64,000 nt of DNA from Halocafeteria seosinensis (Eukaryota > Sar > Bigyra > Bicosoecida): NCBI GenBank assembly GCA_001687465.1, contig LVLI01000249.1, forward strand, positions 1 to 64,000, read 5' to 3'. Positions 49,817 to 61,400 of the stretch are shown here, one piece after another (the first letter of the stretch is position 1; each line of letters begins with the position of its first letter). The notes under the pieces are model-generated. The model was not told where the DNA came from. It made no database searches and saw only the letters and a program-made list of their open reading frames with translations. The position numbers were made by a program, and so were the translations under genes.

Positions 49817-52686
49817 ATGGTAGCTCTGCCGACTATGGGTCATAACCATTCCAAGCATTATTGGGGAGCGTGTTTGGATGCCGCCGACAAAGCGTTCGCT
49901 GAAGGAAAACTTGAACAAGCAGTAAGGAGATACGAGGATGCCATCGATAATAGAGTCGCGGAATCCCATCCCAATGAAAGCGACTATCTCGGATGCATAA
50001 TGTATATTAAGAAAGGAAGTGTTTTGCAAAGTCTAGATAGGGAGGATGAAGCTCTGGTGGCCTACGAGAAAGCACTCGAAATTAACCGACACTGCAAAGC
50101 AGCCCACTTGAATGCAGCTACTATACTTGCCAACAAAAGCGACACCCAGGGTGCACTCGACCACTATGAGAAGGCGATACGGATTGACCGCAACTTTAAG
50201 GAAGCACATTTCGGTAAAGGGCTCTTGCTGCAGTCCATACAGAAACATGAACAGGCCCAACGGTCTTTCCGGAGAGCCATTTGCATCGACCGACACTACC
50301 AATGCGCATACATCCGTCGCGCAGAATCTCTCATACGAATTGGAAAGGATGAAGAAGCTAAGGGTGACCTCAAATTCGCTTTGGAAATTGATTATTCGTC
50401 TGCGTCTGCACACTATCATCTATCGCGTGTCTTATTTAAGCAACAGCGTCACCAGAAGGCTCTTTGGCATGTGCGCCGTGCCACCAGGTTGGACACGCAG
50501 ATGAAAGAGGCATTTCTCTGCGAAGGATGGGTGCTGCATGCCGTGGGAGACTATGGCGAAGCAAGAGACGCATTTCTTCGTGCACTTCATGTCGATTCTC
50601 ATTTCAATGTTGCAAGAGATGGCTTGGTCTCCGCTTATGTTGCTGAAGGAGAGTCTCTAAAAAGCTCAGGAAGGCATGGGCAAGCTGTTGATCTTTACCG
50701 TCGTGCAGCAAAACTAGTATCATCCTATTTGCCGGATGGGAACGAAGTAGAAGTTTTGAAGCAGTATCTCGAACAGACGGCCAGACATTTAATATGCGAT
50801 GGTGGAAATCAAAGTGCATATCAAGAGGAACAAAACCCGAACCAGCATGGATCACGTTCGAATAACAACTTGGTGAATCAGTGGGATGCGTTGTGCCCGG
50901 ACAACTACCCTTATCAGAACGTGTCGTCCCCTCCCTATGAGGAGCGCAGTGAAACATCCAATATTGATGACACACAGGACGGAACAATTTCCTGTATTTC
51001 TCGTTCTCCATCCGAAGATTTTGTGCGGGAACCTAGGGGCGGTACATGTACGGGAACTGACGCCTCGCGGGATAGGGTCAAGGGCTTATATAACTCAAAG
51101 TGCGCTTATAGTTCGTCGGATCCCGATAAGTGGAACGTATCGCTTGGCGAGGAAGTTGCATCTAGTAAGGGTCTACTACAGCGGGTCTCTCCAGCGCGCC
51201 GGTCACCTCCCAATGACTGTCCTTTTGCAAACGCGTATCAGTCCGGTGATAAGGGAGATTGTCGACTGCTAAAATCTCATGAGGCCTTCCGATACGATGC
51301 GAACAGAGATACAGTTGAAATGAGCGAGCACACAACTTGCAGTACAAGAGGTAAGTGTAGTACTGTATAACCTTGCCGCGCCATCCTGCACTTTATCGAA
51401 CTCGGAAAAATCTGCAGTAGCTTCCGAGTGGTTCCAAACGCTCCCCGTTAAGACCGATGCATGGTCAACGCCAGGTTTGTCGAAACATTTACCGAGACGA
51501 TATGCTAGACAACCATCGCGGAGTCTCCATGCAGAAAACACTCCAGGATCGAGCACTACCCCTACCCCAGAGCATGGTAAGCTTCCCCATTGTGAGAAGC
51601 CTCAGAAACAAATGCAGTTCTCATCCAAGACTCATATTTGTATTTTTTCATGCAGCAACAAATCAAAACGGCATCGTGGTGGAAGGAGACGACACTGCCA
51701 CGAGTGCTTTGGAACCGTTCGAGAACGTATCCTGCGACGCCTCTGATTGCGCTTCTAAAAATAACACGTCAGTCGTTGAGAATCTTCCAAAGAACGCCAG
51801 TGGTACGGTCCATGCTGCCAACATAGAGAACAGTGCTCAAGCTGCTCTGGAAGAGAAGTTCGCTGAAGAACTCAAGCTTCTTTGGGAGAAAGTAGAAAAG
51901 CAAGAAAATGCAATAAAGTCAAAGCTTGGCAAGGACGAAATGATGCAAGTTGAAAAGGCTATCTGGAATGAGTTAGAGAGACGGTTGGAGGAGAAAATGG
52001 GAGCAGGAGAAGACTATGCAATAGCAAACGGAGAGAGCTTAACCGTAGTTCGAGAGCAAATGAGAACGATCCAGGATGACGAAACTTTGCTTGCCTATTA
52101 CCATACTTTTGATAACGTACTACAGTGCCATATAACGGCAGCACGAGCAATCGGAAGTAGTCGGATAGAAGGAGCACGCACTAGGTGCTCAACCGTCAAA
52201 GATCTCATACCATTCCCTCTACTTAAAGAAATAGTCCATTGGCTCGGTTTTGCGATCGACGTAGCTGTCAATTTCTCACGACAACGAAACGTTAACCGTC
52301 TTCTGTCCTGCGCAATTTCCACAGACCCCGAAAATGTAAGCAAAGTGCTGGCACGAAAAGTCGCATTACAGAAACAAAGTATGATTCGGAACGCCGACGC
52401 CGCCAAACAAGACTTAAATAATATGTTCTCACGCATCAAAGAAATTAGCGGCACAGCACAAGTAGGAGTTTGCTGCAAGAGACCGGCTCAAAAACTCGCA
52501 TTCAAAGACGCGTCGAAAGTTGTCTCCTTCTGCTGCACTGGCAAACTCGACACTGGATCAAATGTTCTTTTCCAACTCATTCACCTTGCCACGAGCGAGG
52601 ACCGCGTCGATGACAAGTTAGCTATCCTACCTAGACGAGTCGAAAAGGAAGAAAATGTTGATATCCGTGGTTGTCAGATCATGTAA
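49817..52686 (+). CDS. TPR-repeat protein with a C-terminal helical domain
   Basis: A 907-residue protein from exons 49817-51350, 51418-51576 and 51656-52686. The first ~310 residues are at least seven tetratricopeptide repeats, for example ALVAYEKALEINRHCKAAHL, ALDHYEKAIRIDRNFKEAHF and AKGDLKFALEIDYSSASAHY, with the usual Ala/Gly/Tyr spacing; these form a scaffold for protein binding. A Ser/Asn/Pro-rich disordered part (about 320-590) follows. A predicted coiled coil (EEKFAEELKLLWEKVEKQEN) and a helical C-terminal domain of about 250 residues that I do not recognise end the protein. No membrane segment. The reading frame continues for 40 codons after the TAA at 52684-52686. Function unknown beyond a likely adaptor role. 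Confidence 0.88.
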
Positions 52687-53130
52687 CTCGCCGACCACGA
52701 ACGCATCACCAATAGACCCATCGGCGCGGGAGGTTTGGACAGTGTGTACAACAGTGTGAACCAGTTAGAACCCACATTACGCGCCATTGACGGAGCGTTC
52801 GACGCATAAATCTATATCGGCTTAAGGCAAGCAATGACACAGGAGCACCTGAAGTCTGCAACTATCACCAAAAAAGCTGCGAACTTGACATTTCTCTTCT
52901 CAGAACAGGAATCACAGCTTACTGATACCGAACACATACAGTTATGAGGTGTCCTTTAGACCTTTGGAAATAGGAGCTGTTATGCTTGGATAGTGAAATT
53001 TTGCCCAATAGATAATCAACAAGGAGTCGGAATACCCGGAAATTCTCCTAGTGTGCTGTAAATACAAGTAGTTTTCATGGATCCAGTTCATCTCATCCCT
53101 TCCGTACATCTAATGATACGTACCCAAGTC
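52687..53130. other. 3' flank of the TPR gene
   Basis: The first 120 bases (52687-52806) stay open in the frame of the TPR gene after its TAA stop and read like protein (DHERITNRP, LEPTLRAIDGAFD). This may be an old C-terminal end cut off by the stop, or a missed intron. The rest holds nothing recognisable, and the convergent carrier gene ends at 53131. Confidence 0.5.
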
Positions 53131-54255
53131 TTACAACAAGGCGGTGAGCATTATTTTCATTTTCTCATACAGGACGAATGTCATCGTTGTTTGCGGAGCA
53201 ATACGAGCAAGTTGAGCTGCAGAGCCCTTCCATAGTGATAATACACCTTCTTGTAGGATCATTTTCCTTAAACAGTCTGCCGCACTGACATAGGCACGAC
53301 ACTGATATCGGCGGGTGTTAATCTGAAGCGGAGTTGTTTTACCAGCACAGGTAGACGCAGTTGAGGTGTTGGACCTCAGAGGCTCAAAGTAGTTACGTAC
53401 CACATCCAAGGGGCTTATTACGACAACCGTACATGTTGAAGCAAGCAGTGAACAGACTACGTGGAGAAAAGCGTGGTCTTGCAGTCGAGTTCGGCTTTGG
53501 CCAAATTCCTTTGCCGAGTGGTACACCATTAACTGGCTAACAGAGCTAACACCGACACGCAAGGCTGCGTAGACGAAGATATGGAGAATCAAAAAAATTC
53601 GTATCGATAATTATTACACAAACCTGCTGTGTTTGCTCCCCTGAAGAATCCAATGGCGCCCTCTCTACTGTAGATACCTCGTGTTGTCCTCGCAGTGAGC
53701 GATACTTGATCAATACCAGTCATGTCACTTGCCTGAAGGCGAGTTTTCACAAGTGCAAACGGAGAACTAACGAGAGCTGAGAGTGCTCCTGCAGTAAACG
53801 CAGCAATTGACCTGGATGCTAATTTTGTTTGTTGACTGGGTGAAGTTGCCCCGCTTTTTCCTGGGAGAAGCGTGCTCAGCCGGTCTTCAATATCACGGTA
53901 CAAGCCAAACCGACATCCATTGATTGCTGCAAAAATGAATGCGACATATAATACGGATTCAGTAATCAAAGTCACTCTCTCGCTCTCTCTTACTGAAATT
54001 GAAAAGTATGGCAGCTAGTACACCACGCTGGGTGCCGCTAATGCCTTCAGATTTGCCCAGCGAAATTAAAGTCTTGAGAAGACCTCCGCGGTTTCTGGAT
54101 GCGAGTTCCCTTGAAAGCTGTAGTCGCACTTTTGCGACGTCGAAAGGATTAGAAAAAATTGTCGCACTCCCAGATGCCAGAGCACCTGCTGCTGCTTCGA
54201 TCCCCGCAAAACTGGCTGCGGGCGTTGAATTCTTGGATACGTGGCTTTTTAGCAT
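53131..54255 (-). CDS. Mitochondrial carrier, SLC25A34/35 (OAC1)-like
   Basis: An inner-mitochondrial-membrane transporter of the SLC25 family, 332 residues from exons 53994-54255, 53624-53926 and 53131-53564. The three-fold repeat is visible through the signature after each odd helix: NPFDVAKVRLQ, SPFALVKTRLQ and SPLDVVRNYF. Repeat 1 continues with GISGTQRGVLAAILFNF and TINGCRFGLYR, a pattern shared with SLC25A34/35 and yeast OAC1, which move di- and oxo-carboxylates; substrate here is inferred only. The second signature has Ala in place of the acidic residue, which also occurs in that subgroup. A Thr/Ser-rich insert of about 20 residues lies in repeat 3 (SNTSTASTCAGKTTPLQ). It is on the same strand as the unknown gene and the CLYBL-like gene upstream of it. 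Confidence 0.92.
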
Positions 54256-54571
54256 CGTTCAGAAGTGTTCCGTGGATAGTATGCAAACATCAGGGTGCTG
54301 TGCCAAATGACAATCTCTGTCACACTATCTGGTGTGTTGATTCAACACCTAGACTCCATACATCCTGGGAATCCCGTCTCTGGGTAAACGTTACATTGTC
54401 ACATCTTTCCCTCACATCTGTTTCCGCTCGTACACGATCAGTTGAGCAAAGTGCCTCCACCACTGCAGTACGAAGTGGTTCCCCATGACTACAATGCTAC
54501 TAGCCTCCTACGCTACAATATCGTGGTTAAGTCGGTGTGAATTTGTGTGTATTCTCAATATTGTGCTGGGG
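54256..54571. other. Short intergenic region before the carrier
   Basis: About 316 bases between the 3' end of the unknown gene at 54572 and the carrier start at 54255, both minus strand. It should contain the carrier promoter. No motif stands out. Confidence 0.5.
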
Positions 54572-56054
54572 CTACAAGTGAACGGGCCGTAGAATCTGTC
54601 CGAGATGATCATTAGAATTGAGTAATGATCATTGCGGTAGATGATGCGAGTAAAATGGTACATACCTTGCGTACTGTATTACATGCGATGTGATGTAGTA
54701 GGTACCGAGCATCTTCAGCACACGCTTTTTCTACTTCCGCAGCCCGCAGGGGTTTCAACGTAGAGACAGACTCGGGTATACCACTGCAGATATTATGACA
54801 ACAGTGCCAGTTGGGTGCGTAACATGTTGGCATAAATTTAGTATTTGCGACACTCACTGGCAAAGGATGTCTTGGGGATCGATGTTTTTCACTCCCAAGG
54901 TTTGGATCGTTAGCTCTTGCATTAGTTCTGCGAGACATACCACAGAGTAAAAGTTATTCCTGTTCCTGTTTAGCAGGAACGCGTGACCCAAAGCTTACGA
55001 GTTATACCGTTTGAATCATATGCCACACGTCTCTTTGTATCGTGTACGATAGACACGGAAGAGATCATGTCTCCGTGGTGTACCTGCATGAACAAGCTCT
55101 TGAGTCGAGAGAATCGATACTTCAAAACGCAAGCCAACCAACCTTGTTGACATTTTGATTGTGTATCCAGCGTTCCCTGAGGCAGCTACCAAATTCTCTG
55201 GATGAGCATGCAATAGAAGCAGATGTTACTAGAGGTCCTGGAACAAGAAGCTCTGTCCAATCAAACCGGGTGGTGTTAAAATGATGGTCGTTTACCAACC
55301 GCATCAAAGAAGACAACTCGAATGTTTCAGAGCTTCCGATGGTTTTGACGAGCCCATGAACAAAGACATCCCCTAGTGCGGCAGACTGTACATCCGATTC
55401 TTCCAATGCCCCAACGTTTGCCAGTGCCTTCGAGGCTTCGCCTAGTCCAGCTCCATAAGGACCTCGATGGTGATGAGCTTGGGAATGAAACCCTTGCGCC
55501 ATTTTCTGCTCTGCTTGATTTGTCATCCGGTCAGAGTGGGAGCGGATTGGAACCGATGCGGGAGACCCCGCTGCAGGCGTGTTATCAAGTGATTCTCCAA
55601 GTGACGAGTCCAAGTCAAAATGAGTGGGATACTCAGATGTAAGGTTCATGTGGTCTATGCGCACATCTTTCGGAGCAAACATGGTTCGTTTCGTTAACGA
55701 AAACACCACATTATTCTCCGACAGTAGACGATGCACAGTATCAGTTATCACATGTCCCGAATTGGTCCTCGTGATATCAACAATTTCCATTGTACTACTA
55801 AGAGTTTCGTTCACACAAACTGAACGATGTTGTTGTACGTCGAAGAACCCTAGGTGAACTCTTGCGTGAAGTGAAAGCTTTGGAATGGCCACACTAACGC
55901 TTAGGCACATGAGAAGAGGAAAAGGAATCGTCATATCAGGCAGATTTGCTTTCTCCGCGGCTACCTTGTTCGTTTCAAATCCTGTCGGGCCGAAAAAAGC
56001 TGAGAACCATTTGTCGAGCCATCCTTGCGTAACTGTTAAAGACTGAGATGCCAT
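54572..56054 (-). CDS. Uncharacterised protein, 402 residues
   Basis: Exons 55143-56054, 54999-55083, 54858-54927, 54666-54783 and 54572-54595 join in phase. I do not recognise the family. The N-terminal 60 residues include an aromatic segment (WLDKWFSAFFGPTGF) and a hydrophobic stretch (IPFPLLMCLSVSVAIP) that may be a beta-rich core or a membrane segment. Residues ~60-150 look like alternating beta strands (LSLHARVHLGFFDV, TNSGHVITDTVHRLL). A disordered His/Gln/Ser-rich part lies at ~165-215. The rest mixes helices and strands and contains VHHGDMISSVSIVHDTKRRV. The first intron uses a weak GTTGGT donor. The start (ATG 56054) lies 77 bases after the stop of the CLYBL-like gene on the same strand. 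The last intron and 8-codon exon are the least certain. Confidence 0.65.
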
Positions 56055-56131
56055 CACAGACTTTCCTGCTTGGCACAATGATCGAGCAATTGGTACAGTA
56101 CGCCTCGTTCATATTCCAGCTCAGCAACTTG

Positions 56132-57440
56132 CTACGTACCAGGGTAGGCATACTTCAGACTCAAGCCCTGATAGAGGGCATGCAATTTGCCGAAAAGCAA
56201 ATTCCTCGACGACGTCTCGTTTGTTTGCTCAACAACCTCTTCTTTCGCACGAAGGGTGTGCCTAGCCATATCGTGGTGAGGTGGGCCAAAGTATGCTTTT
56301 TCGTGCTGTGGGCTCGACTGAAGTACTCCTCGAGAGACGCCTTTGTCAAGGCTTTGTACTATTTGAGATGCCCATTCCTCGTCCATTCTTGTCGGCCTCA
56401 TTGCACAGGCTGACAATTCAGCTTGGCGTGGAGTCAAACAGAACGTTCCTGAAAAGCCCACTTCTTTGGCTTCCCTGTTGAAGACGCCAGTATCGTTTCG
56501 CAAGAACATATAAGCACTAGCAACGGCATATCACCAGCACTAATTCAAGACTTACATTGTTTCCTGGAGAAATCTCGAGTAGCTCCATACAGAAACTGTA
56601 GGGGTGTTGATGGCGCCTACATTTGCACTCTTCGCTGCAAGAGCAACCTGTGGTCGGTAGGTGCGCCGAAATTGCTCTGTGTCTTTACACGCCATATCCG
56701 CCGCCAGATCGGCCGATCCAAAAATGAGCGACGCTATTCTGGTGCTCGCATGCGCAATTTCCTGAAGGTTCAGTATTCCCGAGGCCGTTTCAATAATCGG
56801 TGCTATTCGGAAGTGTTCAGAAGGCAGATTGTTTGTGTCTTCCAGTTTTGTGAGCATTTCATCGAAACGGTAAATATCGTCCGCACTACGGGACTTGGGG
56901 AAGATAAATCCTTTGACCGCATCAGAAGCGCAGGCCTCCAAGTCGTCCTCCAGGAGACGTATATCTTCCAAACTATTGACACGGACAAAGACTCGCCGAA
57001 AACCGGGTGGGATTTTCTCTATCGACTGACCGTCACTCTTAGCTTTCAGTGTTTCACTCTTGAGATCGGAAAGTACCATGTTGATACCCTCTCTCATTTT
57101 TGACTTGTCCTCGAGCGGGACACTATCTTCCAGGTCAAACCAGGCCACTGCTTGTTCACGTCGAAGCATTGCCAGTCATTGATTCGTATTCCCAAATATT
57201 TCTGCTATAGTGGATGAACTTACCCGAAGGGTTGGCAGCTAAAGCAGGGGCCTCTATCAACGGCTGGTATTGAGGAAGTCGAATTGCGAGCCAAGAAGCG
57301 GCGTACCTCGGAAACGTGGACGACGTTGAATACCAACGCTGCAACTTGCCAGTTCTCATTACTCTCCCTGCCATGGGTAAAGTCACATGACTGATTTCCA
57401 TAAATTCTTTGGGTGCCTTTGATACTCGAACGACATTCAT
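56132..57440 (-). CDS. CitE/CLYBL-like lyase of the HpcH/HpaI superfamily
   Basis: A TIM-barrel enzyme of the citrate-lyase-beta/malyl-CoA-lyase type, 397 residues. Exons are 57224-57440, 56556-57147 and 56132-56516. The first ~45 residues are rich in Arg, Ser and hydrophobics (MRTGKLQRWYSTSSTFPRY), compatible with a mitochondrial presequence. Core motifs are WFDLEDSVP (acidic residues near the metal and phosphate site), RVFVRVNSLED, KGFIFPKS, APIIETASGILNLQ (catalytic-site Glu) and LIFGSADLAADM. The C-terminus has VGFSGTFCLTPRQ, in place of the usual GxxGKxxIHPxQ. Animal CLYBL splits citramalyl-CoA in mitochondria; which CoA ester is used here is not shown. The acceptor of intron 1 could be three bases upstream (adding one Ala). 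A possible further donor lies at the 3' end. Confidence 0.88.
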
Positions 57441-58277
57441 TTTCTCAACCGACTAGTAGCTCGCACCAAACACGCGACAACGGATTCTCTGTATGCTCGC
57501 AACAACGTGCTAACGGAAAGCAAGAAAGCAGCTTTTAGCGATAAATGCTTAACATATACACAACAAACCTGTGGAATGTTCGTCTATTTTTTTCTAAGGC
57601 CGCTTCCTGCCCTCGACCTCTCATCGGCAGCCGGCTGTGACGCTGTAACCGCCGTGAACAAGTAACCTCCATCATGTGAGGCAAGTCGCTCCGCGCTGTC
57701 CTCGAGACCGAGGCAAACATCAAGCAGGGAAAACTGAAGACATGTTCAAACCTGAAAACATGTCCAGTTTCCCATACTGTATCTCTATGCGTCATTCCCC
57801 ATGCGGGGAACCAGCCTTACAGCTCGCGGACCCCAAAGATACGCCCGGGAGTGACATGCCCGCGGAGGATACATGCCTCACGCCGCAGTTCGAGCTTGTG
57901 CTATATGCTAGATGACTAGTTTTAGAGTGATTTATCGTACTGCAAACTCTTCAGGAAAACACAAATCTCAGTCGGGTGGAAGAAAAACAAATGCGGATGA
58001 AAAATTAAAGCGAATCACAAAAGTACCCCTTCTCAACCGAAACTAGTTTAGATTCGAAGAACAGCATCTACCTAGCTCGCAAATTTGTTGATTCTTTGCA
58101 TGCTGCTCAAGAGACAGAACTATTTACCCGACGATAGCATTTTCGAAAACTTATTCACCGAGCTACATGCGACATTCCTGTCTCGCCGCCTTCTCTCCTG
58201 CACAAGCTTTGAAGTCGAAGACTGGTGTTACCACTGTGAGCATTTAAGGCCTTTGTCGATAGCGAAGACACGGCGAA
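57441..58277. other. Divergent upstream region of the lyase and fusion copy B
   Basis: About 840 bases without a supported gene, carrying promoters for the CLYBL-like gene (minus) and the second GPCR-EamA fusion (plus). Short overlapping ORFs only. Confidence 0.5.
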
Positions 58278-61087
58278 ATGGCTCCCACACAGCAGTCTAA
58301 GAATGTATTAGGGACAGCTCTTGTCCTCTCCGTCGTGGTCCCATTTCTCATTGGAGCCCTCGGGCTGTTCACGCCAACTTTGTTCTCTGAGAAGGAGGAG
58401 GATGAGATGAGAGCTTTTCGAAACCTTGATGAAGCACGAGAGCACTCTCGTCTTCGAGTAGCCATCACCTCGATGGAGGGTATAATGTCTTTCTTTTCAA
58501 GTCTTTTGGTTGTCGTTATGTGCGTGAGGAAGAGCCTGACACTTCGTATGCCCGTCAGTAACGTATTTGTCATTAATATTGCTGCAGCTGATTGCATCAG
58601 CTCTTTGGCTTTTGGTATGTCTGCTTTGATACCGCGAGAGTTTGATCCTTCATCGAATGCTTCACCAGCCGAAGATGGTAGTGCGTGCCGAACTCAAGCG
58701 CTAATGATTCAATTGTTTCTCTTAGCTACATTCATATGGACTGGATGCTTTGCTCATTTCATGTATCGAACCCTTAAAGCCAGTCTCACAAATGAAGGGG
58801 AAGTATCCAAATCCCCGCGAAGACTACTCTGGATGTACGGAACTATCTCCTGGGGAACGGCGATAATTGTTGGAATGGCGTGCAGCGCCGCAGGTGTATA
58901 CGGACCAACAGAGGGCCAGGCGTGGTGTTGGATACCCGCCAAATATAGCGTTACACGTGTAATGGTTTTCTATGTTCCACTTCCTCTTGCCATTTTCTTC
59001 AGCGTGGCCGCCGTTGTTTCAGCGTATTGGAAAACTCGAAGAAATGCAAGCGAGAGCGGTCGAAGAAGAGTTTCCAATACTGAATCCCGTGCCCTAACCG
59101 AGACTTCAGCGACTCACAGCCGTGCTGATTCCCTCGATGCTACGTTGCCAACTGGTGACGCAGATATGGTGGCGATGGAAATATGCCCTTTTGTCCTAGT
59201 ATTTGTGATTGCGTGGTTGTGTGCGGCCATCAACAGGTACAATACCATGGCAACCGGCACAAGCAATTCTTTTCTGACTGTGCTTGAAAGCTTCACCTCT
59301 CCTTTGCACGGTGTCTTAAATGCCGCCGTCTTCCTGATGTTGGTCAGAGACATGAGGCCAAATGCATCAAGAGAGACTAACGAGGAAAAGGATGCAGTGG
59401 AACTTCCGTCCCGCCATGGCACGTCATCATTGGCTAGCCGACCCTCTAGCGACACGCAAACTGTTATCTCATGGGGTGAGCCCAAAAGTAGGGAAAATTC
59501 GTTCGACTTTCGATCTTCATACGCTGCTCAGAACAAGCAACTCTCATTAGACGCGGCGGAAGTAGAATCTAAACATGCTCTCTATGATTCAGCAGATGAA
59601 GACCAAGGTAGGCAAACGGAGTTTCAAGGTACAGAAGCCAGCACCGAGCAGCAATACCCTTGGGAATCTCGATGCCCTTCAAAAATGAATTCCATGTTTG
59701 AAACGTGTTGCCAGAAATTGAGTGTCGTCATTGTCGCCATTTGTTTGGTGTACCTCACCCTCGCTAGAGGCTTGCTGCCGCTGATCGAAGAAGAAGTAGA
59801 ACAGGATGTGAGCATGTTTGCGATGACGTTTATCAGGTCCTACGTAGGGGCGATAACGTGCGCTACGATAATTTTGTATCAAAAATCCAGAAAGCAAGAA
59901 GGTGCCACTGGCTGCCTTCAAACCCTGACGAAAACATTATCGTCTTTGAATATGGCGGAAATGACGTTGGACTTCCTGGGAAGAATGGCGGTGTTTTCAA
60001 TACTCCAAAGCCAGACCCCAGTGCTTATGATAGCATTTGCAGATGAATTTGTTGCGTCTTCCCTGATTAGTGTGCTGATAAGTTTGAATCCAATCCTTAC
60101 AATGATCTTGAAGTTTTTCCTCTTGCCAAATCCCAAAACGGGAGATGCTGGATCAGAGGGCCCTCAAAGAAGAACAAAGAGAGCTGAAACGATCACCCTA
60201 GAAAATTTGCAACACAACAGAATGATCATTTATGCCCGCTTCTTTGGTTTCGCGGTTGCCGTAGGTGGAGTTGTTCTCATTGCTCTACCCGACATAACGA
60301 GCTCTAAAGGATCGACTGTGGACATTGCCAGTGGTATGGCAATTGCTATTTTAACATCCCTACTGTGGAGCGTGGCTGCTATCTTCAACAAGTTATGCTG
60401 TTGCGACACATCTCCAATTTCGAAGGCGTTCTTTAGCAATATCATTGGGGGGTTGTTTTCGCTGGTCGCTGGTGGACTTATGGACGTTCAAGACTTAGTG
60501 CCATTCACCGTGCATCTTACGGGGAGTGCCATAGGCTATCTCCTTTTCTTAGGTGTTTTTACGTCAGCACTGAGCATGAATGCCATGCTGTTCTTGTATG
60601 AGAGAGTGGGGTAAGTTTGCTGTGAGAACATTCCATGGTTAGACACTCCATTTGTACGACAACTGTTATGCTGCAGTGAAGAAAACGCCCAAACCGTTTG
60701 GTATTTTATTCCCATGGTGTCGTTGGTGGAGTCAATTGTAGAGGGGCTGTGGACAACTATTTCGACCGGTCTTATTGTTGCACAGCTTTCAGGTTAGCAT
60801 TTTGTACTCAAGGGTTGCTTGGGCGTAAGGGGATTTACCATCCCATTCCTGTGTGTGTCAATGCAGGTATAGTATGCGTACTAGTTGGTATGGCACTGGC
60901 ATATAAACTAAAAAACATGGTTGCGTGTTACTATGGGAAAAAGCAACAGAACAGACATTCCGATTTCAGAGCAAGGGACGACTCTCTGAGAAGCACGTCT
61001 GCACATTCAACTCAAACAGAAAACCCACTGAGTAGACTGAGTAGTGGTAACGAAGGAACTAGTACATTTACTCGTTCGAACAGCTGA
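58278..61087 (+). CDS. Fusion of a GPCR-like 7-helix domain and an EamA transporter domain, copy B
   Basis: An 889-residue membrane protein from exons 58278-60610, 60677-60792 and 60867-61087. An N-terminal hydrophobic segment (LVLSVVVPFLIGALGLF) precedes a receptor-like seven-helix unit (about 60-355) with AAADCISSLAFGMSAL, WTGCFAHFMYR, YGTISWG, a Cys in each of CRTQ and the loop QAWCWI, FYVPLPLAIFF, CPFVLVFVIAW and PLHGVLNAAVFLMLVRD. An acidic Ser-rich linker (about 355-475) leads to ten hydrophobic segments of EamA/DMT type, including LDFLGRMAVFS, ISLNPILTMILKFFL, WSVAAIFNKLCC and MLFLYERVGEENAQTVWYF. A polar Ser/Arg tail of about 55 residues ends it. Sequence order and two intron positions match copy A. 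It would be a receptor-regulated or receptor-like transporter; ligand, cargo and membrane are unknown. Confidence 0.88.
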
Positions 61088-61380
61088 AAAGGCAAGGAAA
61101 AGGGTAAGCGCAACTCATTTAAAACCGGCATACCCTGAAATATGCCGGGAGCGAACAATAAGTTAGTGACTGTAACCTTAACCTGTAGTCACCCTGCTTA
61201 TCAACCGAAATATTCCCCTATGGTGGCTACACTGCCAGTTATGGATAGTAAGAGTGAAGAATTTCTAATTCTACGACTGACCAAGGAAACCATTTGCTTC
61301 GGTTCTTCGCTTACTGTACTGCATACATCGACCTCATCTGCTTATAAGGCAACTTGCGTCAGAGAATACGGTTCAAACAC

Positions 61381-61400
61381 CAGCGCCATGCATGGCGCTG
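61381..61400. repeat. Perfect 20-base palindrome
   Basis: The sequence CAGCGCCATGCATGGCGCTG equals its own reverse complement and has CATGCATG at the centre. It lies in the 3' flank of fusion copy B. It may be a dyad binding site or a chance structure. Confidence 0.85.
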
